Shown here: positions 6,229 to 11,730 of the stretch, piece by piece
How the letters are laid out: each line of letters opens with the position of its first letter
Position numbering within the stretch: position 1 is the stretch's first letter
Origin: Metaruminococcus_A gallistercoris
Lineage (GTDB): Bacteria > Bacillota > Clostridia > Oscillospirales > Ruminococcaceae
Direction: 5' to 3'
DNA: 64,000 nt
NCBI GenBank assembly: GCA_904394975.1
Contig: CAJFNQ010000011.1
Location: 1-64,000, forward strand
The notes under the pieces: generated by a model
What the model was told of the DNA's origin: nothing
Seen by the model: the letters and a program-made list of their open reading frames with translations, nothing else
The model's database searches: none
Translations under genes and position numbers: made by a program

Positions 6229-6417
6229 ATGTGCAACTATCTTGACAACTATTTAACGTATACGCTGTCGGATTTTTTAGAAAGTGTGAAAAAGTGCGAA
6301 CAAAAAACGTTTGAAAACATGATCACCAAACGACCGGACAAGGGCAGTTGTAAAGCAACTTGTAAAGTGTCTTGTAAAGCAGATTGTAAAGCAACTTGTA
6401 AAGTTTTTAACGTATAA
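6229..6417 (+). CDS. possible Cys-Lys repeat microprotein (weakly supported)
   Basis: A 62-residue open frame. The first half is non-repetitive (LDNYLTYTLSDFLESVKKCE). The tail has cysteine every fourth residue (CKAT, CKVS, CKAD, CKAT). The tail is the 12-bp array at 6346-6405. ATG 6229 has no ribosome site and lies in T-rich DNA. The non-repetitive half being open is mild support for coding. Confidence 0.25.
   Translation: MCNYLDNYLTYTLSDFLESVKKCEQKTFENMITKRPDKGSCKATCKVSCKADCKATCKVFNV
6346..6405. repeat. five 12-bp repeats, core TTGTAAAG
   Basis: Units at 6346, 6358, 6370, 6382 and 6394, each of the type NNTTGTAAAGNN. They have the same 12-bp period as the array at 6025-6156 but a different sequence. 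Confidence 0.85.
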
Positions 6418-6419
6418 GC

Positions 6420-6475
6420 GACCGCATACGGTCGTATACGATCGTATACAGTCGGTACCATTCGGGGCCTTCGGT
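6420..6475. repeat. cluster of palindromes
   Basis: GACCG-CATA-CGGTC (6420-6433) is followed without a gap by the perfect 16-bp palindrome GTATACGATCGTATAC (6434-6449), then by a GGTACC pair about 13 bp apart. Such clusters occur at origins and recombination or transfer sites. Confidence 0.65.
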
Positions 6476-6552
6476 ACCCCCCACCCTCTTTCAAAGTCAA
6501 AAGCATTGATGAAGGCGATGACGTGGGTAACTTTTTCCAACTCTAGCCGGAT

Positions 6553-6597
6553 ATACAGCATAAGGGGAAAATGTTTGATTTAACCTTTATGCTGTAT
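6553..6597. repeat. 13-14 bp inverted repeat
   Basis: ATACAGCATAAGG (6553-6565) and CCTTTATGCTGTAT (6584-6597), one base indel, 18-bp loop. There is no T-run, so this is not a simple terminator. It may be part of the origin-like region. Confidence 0.6.
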
Positions 6598-6659
6598 GCT
6601 CTCTTGTTATACAGATAACAGGCTAATATAAACCGTACATACTGGTATATATATAAAGG

Positions 6660-6858
6660 GTGTGCACTTTTGCACACTGTGAGCATTTTTTTGATTTTTT
6701 ATGGGATAATGCCAGAAAAGCCCGCAGTTATGGGCTTTGTAAGCAAAACAGGTGCAAAACACAGTGTGCATTTTTGCACCATGTAAAATTTTAAAAATCA
6801 CAAAAAACAGCGTTACAGTGTGCATTTTTGAACACTAACAGTGTGCACTTTTGCACCC
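6660..6858. repeat. four iteron-like repeats next to the Rep-like gene
   Basis: Consensus AGTGTGCAYTTTTGCACC at 6660-6677, 6763-6780, 6817-6836 and 6840-6858. Each is itself an inverted repeat (GTGTGCA...TGCACAC in the first). The last copy ends 22 bp from the 3' end of the winged-helix gene. Repeated short sites beside an initiator gene are typical of iteron origins. Confidence 0.75.
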
Positions 6859-6879
6859 GCCAAATAAATTTTGGTGGGT

Positions 6880-7311
6880 TTAAATCGCTTTGGTTTTATG
6901 CGTTCTTTTTTCATTTTCCGGCACATTATAGCCGCTCATTCCGTATTCTTTCCACCGCTCAGAAAAGCCGTATATATTCACGGTTCTGGTATTCCAACCG
7001 CATTGAACCATCTTAATAAAGCCGCATTCTATCAGCTTGTCCATATCTTTTCTAAACGTTTTCAAGTTGCCGTATAGACTGGTGGCTTCTGATTTCGGAA
7101 TAGAGATATTTTCCGCGTTGTCGGAAATTATATTGCCGTTTGAAACTTTCTGCGTATACTTGGCCTTTAATTGAAGATACAGCCCCCGCTGCCTTAAGTC
7201 GAGCGCATTCCATGCAGTACTCTCCATCATATCATTACAAACCTTTGTGTACTTACCTCTTTCCGTTTTGCTTTCAAAATCTCGGTGACTATATTTACGG
7301 CTTTTCGCCAT
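6880..7311 (-). CDS. winged-helix replication-initiator-like protein
   Basis: A 143-residue basic protein. The segment TAWNALDLRQRGLYLQLKAK (residues ~32-51) and the later SEATSLYGNLKTFRKDMDKL plus FIKMVQCGWNTRTVNIYGFS match the helix-turn-helix and wing pattern of small replication-initiator or RepA-N-like proteins in Clostridia elements. The full-length family is usually larger, so this may be a single-domain initiator or a regulator. ATG 7311 has AGGTAGGTG upstream. The iteron-like repeats at 6660-6858 lie just downstream, which supports an origin-binding role. Confidence 0.6.
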   Translation of the reverse strand: MAKSRKYSHRDFESKTERGKYTKVCNDMMESTAWNALDLRQRGLYLQLKAKYTQKVSNGNIISDNAENISIPKSEATSLYGNLKTFRKDMDKLIECGFIKMVQCGWNTRTVNIYGFSERWKEYGMSGYNVPENEKRTHKTKAI

Positions 7312-7319
7312 AAAATCAC

Positions 7320-7565
7320 CTACCTTTCAGACACCCGCCGGATCGTCCCGCTCGGTTCCATGACCGGCACAGGGTTTGCAAGATAGCTTAAAAGACCGTC
7401 AAGGTTTATAAGGGCTTTCTTACCTGCCATTACCACCGGGATTTTGCCAGTCTTTACAAGACCCCTTATGTAGTATTCTGTAACGGCAGTCCCTGGGTCA
7501 ACTGCTTTTAGTTCCGCAACGCATTCTTTGATCAGGCGCATACGCGGGAGTTGAATAGCAGACAT
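7320..7565 (-). CDS. excisionase-like small DNA-binding protein
   Basis: An 81-residue protein. AVTEYYIRGLVKTGKIPVVM followed by AGKKALINLDGLLSYLANP matches the MerR/Xis-type helix-turn-helix with the wing typical of excisionase-family proteins (helix, K/T-GKIP turn, then a KxLINLDxLxxYL ending). ATG 7565 fits the AAAGGCGGG site better than the upstream GTG at 7574. An excisionase without its integrase nearby fits an element that depends on another recombinase, but the family also contains ordinary regulators. Confidence 0.6.
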   Translation of the reverse strand: MSAIQLPRMRLIKECVAELKAVDPGTAVTEYYIRGLVKTGKIPVVMAGKKALINLDGLLSYLANPVPVMEPSGTIRRVSER

Positions 7566-7566
7566 A

Positions 7567-7851
7567 TTATTCACCCGCCTTTCTCTCGTTTAGCCTCTTA
7601 GCCATTTCTACCATTTTTTCACGGGTTTTGTCGTTAAATTTACGGGGTGCCGTTACCTTGACATATTTCTTAGGTACAACAAAAGACTTGCTCCCGTCCC
7701 CACTATTCACGATGTTTTTGAACTCTTGCGGGTATTCTGCGCACAACTTTTCAAGTTTTCTGATTAAAGCCTTATTGTACGTGAATACATCTGCCGTCGG
7801 TTCCGCTTCGTTATATGTGATGATGGTTTCTTTCTCAACTTTCGTCAGCAT
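7567..7851 (-). CDS. hypothetical element protein, 94 aa
   Basis: Charged protein with EAEPTADVFTYNKALIRKLE, a KSFVVPKKYVKVTAPRKFND middle and an EKMVEMAKRLNERKAGE tail. It resembles small phage-type proteins in Clostridia elements without a defined role. Start: the first ATG is fused to the GGAGGA site, so the second ATG (7851) is used. It overlaps the upstream gene's stop and the downstream gene's start, which indicates one tight leftward operon (8039 to 6880). Confidence 0.6.
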   Translation of the reverse strand: MLTKVEKETIITYNEAEPTADVFTYNKALIRKLEKLCAEYPQEFKNIVNSGDGSKSFVVPKKYVKVTAPRKFNDKTREKMVEMAKRLNERKAGE

Positions 7852-7853
7852 AA

Positions 7854-8039
7854 TCATTCCTCCGCTTTCAGTTCTGCGATAATAGCACGGATTTTTGCCT
7901 TCTTCTCCGGCGAAAGTTCACGGCGAAGATGTACGCTGAATCTGCTGTCACCAATTCCCAGCTTATCGGCGATCTGCCAAAGGCAAAGGCCTGCTGCTTT
8001 TACTTCGTTGCGAATGTCTTGGTTACAAATTTTCATCAT
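7854..8039 (-). CDS. small helix-turn-helix protein
   Basis: 61 residues. CLWQIADKLGIGDSRFSVHL is a helix-turn-helix of the kind seen in short Firmicute phage and element regulators (W-x-IA-xx-LGI-x-D). The SPEKKAKIRAIIAELKAE tail is also typical. ATG 8039 (then a second ATG) follows GGAGC. It is the first gene of the leftward operon and lies next to the divergent promoter of predicted small RNA C. Confidence 0.65.
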   Translation of the reverse strand: MMKICNQDIRNEVKAAGLCLWQIADKLGIGDSRFSVHLRRELSPEKKAKIRAIIAELKAEE

Positions 8040-8056
8040 TTTTGCTCCTTTTTTGT

Positions 8057-8085
8057 TTGGTTTTCATGTTCGATTGTGGTACAAT
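8057..8085 (+). promoter_or_regulatory. weak promoter of predicted small RNA C
   Basis: TTGGTT (8057-8062), 17 bp, TACAAT (8080-8085). Weaker than those of small RNAs A and B but with the same spacing and the same orientation away from a leftward gene start. Confidence 0.4.
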
Positions 8086-8091
8086 AGGAGC

Positions 8092-8175
8092 GGGACTGCT
8101 CCGTATTGCGCGGACGGTTTCGCGATAGGGCGTACAGGCTAACTTTGAGCGGGAAGCTGTACGCCCTTTTTCTTT
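8092..8175 (+). ncRNA. predicted small RNA C (~80 nt)
   Basis: Ends in a 10-bp stem GGGCGTACAG/CTGTACGCCC followed by TTTTTCTTTT. Upstream is a CGCG-8-CGCG stem, and at 8087-8102 a GGAGC-GGGACT-GCTCC hairpin close to that of small RNA B. The 5' end is uncertain because that hairpin starts only two bases after the -10 box. No plausible coding frame. Confidence 0.45.
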
Positions 8176-8213
8176 TGTTTGGGTTTTCTTGGGTTTTATA
8201 TTACCGCCTTTTT

Positions 8214-8240
8214 GCACCAATAAACACCAAATAAACACCA
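8214..8240. repeat. right-end 11-bp arm-type repeats
   Basis: Two AATAAACACCA units (8219-8229 and 8230-8240) preceded by a partial GCACCA. Same unit and orientation as the four copies at 2953-2996. Confidence 0.8.
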
Positions 8241-8257
8241 AATCATAAAAACGGCAA

Positions 8258-8301
8258 AAAATAAAACCTTGCGAACGCCCTATCCATGGGCTTCCACAAG
8301 G
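8258..8301 (-). terminator. element-borne terminator serving the intact tRNA-Leu
   Basis: A 14-bp stem with wobble pairs (CCTTGCGAACGCCC side 8267-8280, GGGCTTCCACAAGG side 8288-8301) followed on the minus strand by TTTTATTTTTT. It differs from the displaced original terminator at 2781-2814. Confidence 0.7.
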
Positions 8302-8307
8302 TTTTTA

Positions 8308-8336
8308 CTTGGTGCGAGTGACGGGACTTGAACCCG
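8308..8336. repeat. attachment-site repeat (proximal copy, within tRNA-Leu)
   Basis: 29 bp identical to 2814-2842, forming the 3' end of the intact tRNA-Leu(GAG). Confidence 0.9.
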
Positions 8337-8393
8337 TACGCCATAGACACACGCCCCTCAAACGTGCCTGTCTGCCAGTTCCAGCACACTCGC
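8310..8393 (-). tRNA. tRNA-Leu (anticodon GAG)
   Basis: Acceptor GCGAGTG pairs with CACTCGC. The anticodon stem CACGT/GCGTG has loop TTGAGGG. A long class II variable arm follows, then the T-arm with TTCAAGT. CCA is encoded at 8310-8312. Its 3' end is the integration target of the element at 2814-8336. Confidence 0.95.
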
Positions 8394-8506
8394 GTTTCAG
8401 CTTTTCTATTATATCAAGCAAAAACAAATTTGTCAACCCCTTTTTCTTGCAGTTTTTGCTGTTTTTCTTTATAATAAAAATAAGCAGAAAACAGGAAGTG
8501 ATTTAT

Positions 8507-8986
8507 TTGTCTGAAACAAAAACTAATGTCATGCGTATCCTCGACAAATCAAAAATCCAATACACACCTCATTATTACGACCACGCAGACGGTCAGATTG
8601 ATGGAGTAGCGGTAGCACATAAATTAGGGCAAAAGCCGGAACAGGTATTTAAAACACTGGTCACCAAAGGTGCGTCCGGGCGCTACTGTGTATTTGATAT
8701 TCCTGTGGAAAAGGAACTGGACTTAAAAAAAGCCGCAAAAGCCGCAGGGGAAAAATCGGTTTCAATGATCCACGTCAAAGAGATCAATCAGGTTACCGGA
8801 TATATTCGGGGTGGATGTTCCCCGATCGGCATGAAAAAGCAATACCTTACCGTCATTGACGAATCCGCAAACCAATTTGACACCATTGTAATCAGCGGCG
8901 GAAAAATTGGCACACAGGTAGAACTCGCTCCCGGTGACCTTGCGAAGCTGATACGCGCAGACTTCGCTTCAATTGTTATGGGTTAA
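8507..8986 (+). CDS. ybaK: YbaK/EbsC-family Cys-tRNA(Pro) deacylase
   Basis: A 159-residue protein of the YbaK/prolyl-tRNA editing family, which hydrolyses Cys-tRNA(Pro) in the cytoplasm. Seen are the N-terminal IQYTPHYYDHADGQIDGVAV, the catalytic-region lysine in VFKTLVTKG and the glycine loop YIRGGCSPIGMKKQ. The start is TTG 8507 with AGGAAG eight bases upstream; the internal ATG at 8531 would remove the conserved first strand. The gene starts ~110 bp beyond the divergent tRNA-Leu and is closed by a bidirectional terminator. Confidence 0.9.
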   Translation: MSETKTNVMRILDKSKIQYTPHYYDHADGQIDGVAVAHKLGQKPEQVFKTLVTKGASGRYCVFDIPVEKELDLKKAAKAAGEKSVSMIHVKEINQVTGYIRGGCSPIGMKKQYLTVIDESANQFDTIVISGGKIGTQVELAPGDLAKLIRADFASIVMG

Positions 8987-8996
8987 ATAGCGACAA

Positions 8997-9028
8997 CGAA
9001 AAAGCCTCCGCAAGGGAGGCTTTTTCGT
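8997..9028. terminator. bidirectional terminator between convergent genes
   Basis: AAAAAGCCTCC-GCAA-GGGAGGCTTTTT, usable on both strands, between ybaK and the LCP gene. Confidence 0.9.
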
Positions 9029-9037
9029 TTGCCTGAT

Positions 9038-9952
9038 TTAATCTTCCAACGGCTCAAGCCATGCCTGCACGGTTTGTTTCCCCTTCGGTGATGGTGTAAA
9101 AGTACATTCATCCCGCTCATCTTCTTTGTAGTCCCCGTCGATCAGCGCGTATTCGGCCTTTTCGCCGGAAGAACCAGCGATGTAGCCAATCGCTTCTTTG
9201 CGAATGGAATAATCGTAATTGTTCAGATTGGTCTGCATGAGGTTGCAAATCGCTTCGAACAGGGAATCCGCGCGGGGCGCAATGCTGTCAACCAGCTTTT
9301 GCTCGATCGCTGAACAAGCGATTTCAGCTCGCCGTTCAAAACACTCATCCCTTGTTTGCTCGGTAAACAAAGGGCTTTTGAAATACTCGGTCAGCTTTTT
9401 TCCGCTTAAAAGCTGTACCCCTTTGACCAACCGGACAGTCTCTCCGCTTTCAGACGTATATTCCACCGTCTGCTCTACTTCACATTCGACTCCGCCGAAC
9501 AGATCCACCAAGTCAGCAAATTCCTGGTCGTTATATTTTATATAACGGTCAACCTTTACCGAAAAAACGTTTCGCACCGCGTCGCAGACCATTTGAACGC
9601 CACCATAATCATACAACTGCGGAAGGGTTCCGGTTTTAATATTAACGGTGGCTTCCAGTTCCTTCGGCACCGGGATCAGCCGTATCACACCCTCTTCCGG
9701 CTCAAACCGGATGAGCATATACCGGTCCGGCGGAGTGATATCATCCTTCGAACCCATCGCAAGAATGGTCAGCCCGTCCTCTTCGGTTGGTTGATATTCC
9801 GGTGTTTCGGCTGCTGACTGCGGCAAGGCGTTTTCTGACTCAAAAAAATTGGTTAAAAATAAAATTCCGGCGCTCAGGATTCCCAGCACTGCCAGAGATA
9901 ATGTAAACGAAAAGAAAAATGCTTTTGTGCTCAAATGTTTCTGCTGTTTCAT
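9038..9952 (-). CDS. LytR-CpsA-Psr (LCP) domain protein
   Basis: A 304-residue protein with a short cytoplasmic start and one membrane helix (FFFSFTLSLAVLGILSAGIL). A linker and an extracellular LCP-like domain follow. Domain cues are LTILAMGSKD, DRYMLIRFEPEEG, LIPVPKELEATVN and GGVECEVEQTVEYT. LCP enzymes attach glycopolymers to peptidoglycan. This copy is shorter and more divergent than standard LCPs, and the usual arginines of the pyrophosphate site are not all obvious. ATG 9952 has AAAGGAGG. Monocistronic. Confidence 0.75.
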   Translation of the reverse strand: MKQQKHLSTKAFFFSFTLSLAVLGILSAGILFLTNFFESENALPQSAAETPEYQPTEEDGLTILAMGSKDDITPPDRYMLIRFEPEEGVIRLIPVPKELEATVNIKTGTLPQLYDYGGVQMVCDAVRNVFSVKVDRYIKYNDQEFADLVDLFGGVECEVEQTVEYTSESGETVRLVKGVQLLSGKKLTEYFKSPLFTEQTRDECFERRAEIACSAIEQKLVDSIAPRADSLFEAICNLMQTNLNNYDYSIRKEAIGYIAGSSGEKAEYALIDGDYKEDERDECTFTPSPKGKQTVQAWLEPLED

Positions 9953-10037
9953 AACACGCCTCCTTTGCCTATACGCACAGTATGGGCAAAAAGAGCGAAA
10001 ATCATGCGTGTACGGCGGCTTTAAAAAAACGATATAC

Positions 10038-10074
10038 AAAAAGCGGCATGACCAATATGGTCATGCCGCTTTTC
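10038..10074 (-). terminator. terminator of the ilv-cim-leu operon
   Basis: AAAAGCGGCATGACC-loop-GGTCATGCCGCTTTT, a perfect stem ~60 bp after leuB. Confidence 0.9.
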
Positions 10075-10134
10075 CATGATAGTATTCAACATTTTAGAAA
10101 TCTGTACAGATCCAAAGAAGAGCCACAAAGCCCG

Positions 10135-11205
10135 TTACAGAGCCGCCGTGATCTGATCGCCCATCTCGGTGCAGGAAACCAACTTGCAGCCGCTGCTCAT
10201 AATATCGCCGGTGCGGTAGCCCGCTTGGAGCACCTTCTTCACAGCCGCTTCAATCTCATCCGCTTCCTTGTCGAGGTCAAAGGAGAAACGGAGCATCATA
10301 GCAGCGGAAAGAATGGTCGCGATCGGGTTCGCTTTGTTCTGGCCGGCAATATCCGGCGCGGAACCGCCGCTCGGCTCATAAAGGCCGAACTTGGTTTCAT
10401 TTAAGCTGGCAGACGCGAGCATACCGATGGAACCGGTCACCATGCTGGCCTCGTCGGAAAGGATGTCACCGAACATGTTTTCAGTGAGGATGACGTCAAA
10501 CTGTTTCGGGTCTTTGACCAGCTGCATGGCAGCATTGTCAACGAGCATATCAATGAGTTCAACGTCCGGATAATCCTTCGCGACCTCGTGCACGACCGCG
10601 CGCCAGAGGCGGGAAGAATCGAGCACGTTCGCTTTATCAATGCTGGTCACGCGTTTTCTGCGCTTTTTGGCGATTTCAAACGCTTTGATCGCGATTCTGC
10701 GAATCTCTTCTTCGGTGTAGATAAGGGTATCCTTCGCAAAACGGACACCGTCTTTTTCACCCTGTTCCCGCTCACCGAAATAAAGTCCGCCGGTGAGTTC
10801 ACGCATAACGACCATGTCAAAGCCGTCGCCGATGATCTCATCGCGAAGCGGGCAGGCAGAACGCAGCTCGCTGTACAGAACAGCCGGACGAACGTTCGCG
10901 AACAGCCCCAGTCCTTTGCGGATGGAAAGCAGGCCTTTTTCCGGGCGAAGATGCCCCGGAAGGGCATCCCATTTCGGGCCACCGACCGAACCGAGCAGAA
11001 CCGCGTCGCTCCGCTTCGCTGTTTCAAGCGCTTCGTCGGTAAGCGGAACGCCGGTGGCGTCAATGGAAGCGCCGCCCATCAAAATATCCGTATAATGGAA
11101 GGTATGTCCGTGCTTTTTGCAGACAGCGTCCAGCACCTTGAGCGCTTCCCCGACAATTTCCGGGCCGATTCCGTCGCCGCGGATCACGGTAATATTTTTT
11201 TCCAT
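10135..11205 (-). CDS. leuB: 3-isopropylmalate dehydrogenase LeuB
   Basis: 356 residues. An NAD-dependent oxidative decarboxylase of leucine synthesis. In the citramalate route it also acts on 3-methylmalate to give 2-oxobutyrate. Seen are the start ITVIRGDGIGPEIV, the substrate-loop region LRPEKGLLSIRKGLGLFANV, RELTGGLYFGER and VTSIDKANVL. The acid pair region is ENMFGDILSDEASMVTGSIG, and the adenine-binding segment is EPSGGSAPDIAGQNKANP. ATG 11205 has AAGGAGG. It is the last gene of the operon, 13 bp after leuD. Confidence 0.97.
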   Translation of the reverse strand: MEKNITVIRGDGIGPEIVGEALKVLDAVCKKHGHTFHYTDILMGGASIDATGVPLTDEALETAKRSDAVLLGSVGGPKWDALPGHLRPEKGLLSIRKGLGLFANVRPAVLYSELRSACPLRDEIIGDGFDMVVMRELTGGLYFGEREQGEKDGVRFAKDTLIYTEEEIRRIAIKAFEIAKKRRKRVTSIDKANVLDSSRLWRAVVHEVAKDYPDVELIDMLVDNAAMQLVKDPKQFDVILTENMFGDILSDEASMVTGSIGMLASASLNETKFGLYEPSGGSAPDIAGQNKANPIATILSAAMMLRFSFDLDKEADEIEAAVKKVLQAGYRTGDIMSSGCKLVSCTEMGDQITAAL

Positions 11206-11218
11206 ATTCCGTTCCTCC

Positions 11219-11701
11219 TTACTGTTTCAGCGAATTGAGCAGCCCGTTTTTGCTGATGATATTTTTGATAAACTCCGGGAACGGATGCGCCTGATAGGTC
11301 TCGCCGCGGGTCACATTGGTGATCACGCCGGTGTCGAAATCCACGTCAACCTCATCACCGTTCTGAATCTTTTCCGCCGCTTCCGGGCACTCAAGAATCG
11401 CAAGACCGATGTTGATGGCATTGCGGTAAAAAATGCGTGCGAACGTAGAAGCGATTACGCAGGAGATCCCGCTTGCTTTGATGGCGATCGGCGCGTGTTC
11501 ACGGGAAGAACCGCAGCCGAAGTTTGCCTTGCCGACCATAATATCGCCGGGTTTTACCTTATTGACAAACTCCTTGTCAATGTCTTCCATACAGTGGGAA
11601 GCAAGTTCCTTGTGGTCGGATGTATTTAAATATCTTGCCGGGATGATAACGTCGGTGTCGATGTTATCGCCGTATTTATGTACGGTACCATGTGCGTTCA
11701 T
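11219..11701 (-). CDS. leuD: isopropylmalate isomerase small subunit LeuD
   Basis: 160 residues, the archaeal/anaerobe-type short LeuD. Motifs include YGDNIDTDVIIPARYL near the start and the FGCGSSREHAPIAIKASGI loop that contacts substrate in the swivelling domain. Together with LeuC it isomerises 2- to 3-isopropylmalate, and citramalate to 3-methylmalate in the cimA route. It is placed between leuC and leuB with gaps under 30 bp. Confidence 0.97.
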   Translation of the reverse strand: MNAHGTVHKYGDNIDTDVIIPARYLNTSDHKELASHCMEDIDKEFVNKVKPGDIMVGKANFGCGSSREHAPIAIKASGISCVIASTFARIFYRNAINIGLAILECPEAAEKIQNGDEVDVDFDTGVITNVTRGETYQAHPFPEFIKNIISKNGLLNSLKQ

Positions 11702-11730
11702 GGGTCATTCCTCCTTCTATTTCAAAAACA

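Larger units (their letters stand above)
2814..8336. mobile_element. 5.5 kb tRNA-Leu-integrated element without a recognisable integrase
   Basis: The element is bounded by 29-bp direct repeats of a tRNA-Leu 3' end and by 11-bp arm-type repeats just inside each end. Cargo consists of two leftward gene groups (4067-3001 and 8039-5145), a rightward regulator pair (4356-4951), a sigma-70-like factor, a replication-initiator-like winged-helix protein with iteron-like repeats, and predicted small RNAs. No tyrosine or serine recombinase, relaxase, capsid or terminase was seen. It may be a cis-mobilisable remnant, a satellite that borrows a recombinase, or an integrated small plasmid. The boundaries are well supported; mobility is inferred. 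Confidence 0.85.

Noticed and set aside
8023..8241. A 72-codon leftward frame across the right arm repeats
   Set aside because: It covers the arm repeats and the predicted small RNA C, has low-complexity Lys/Thr-rich content and no ribosome site.
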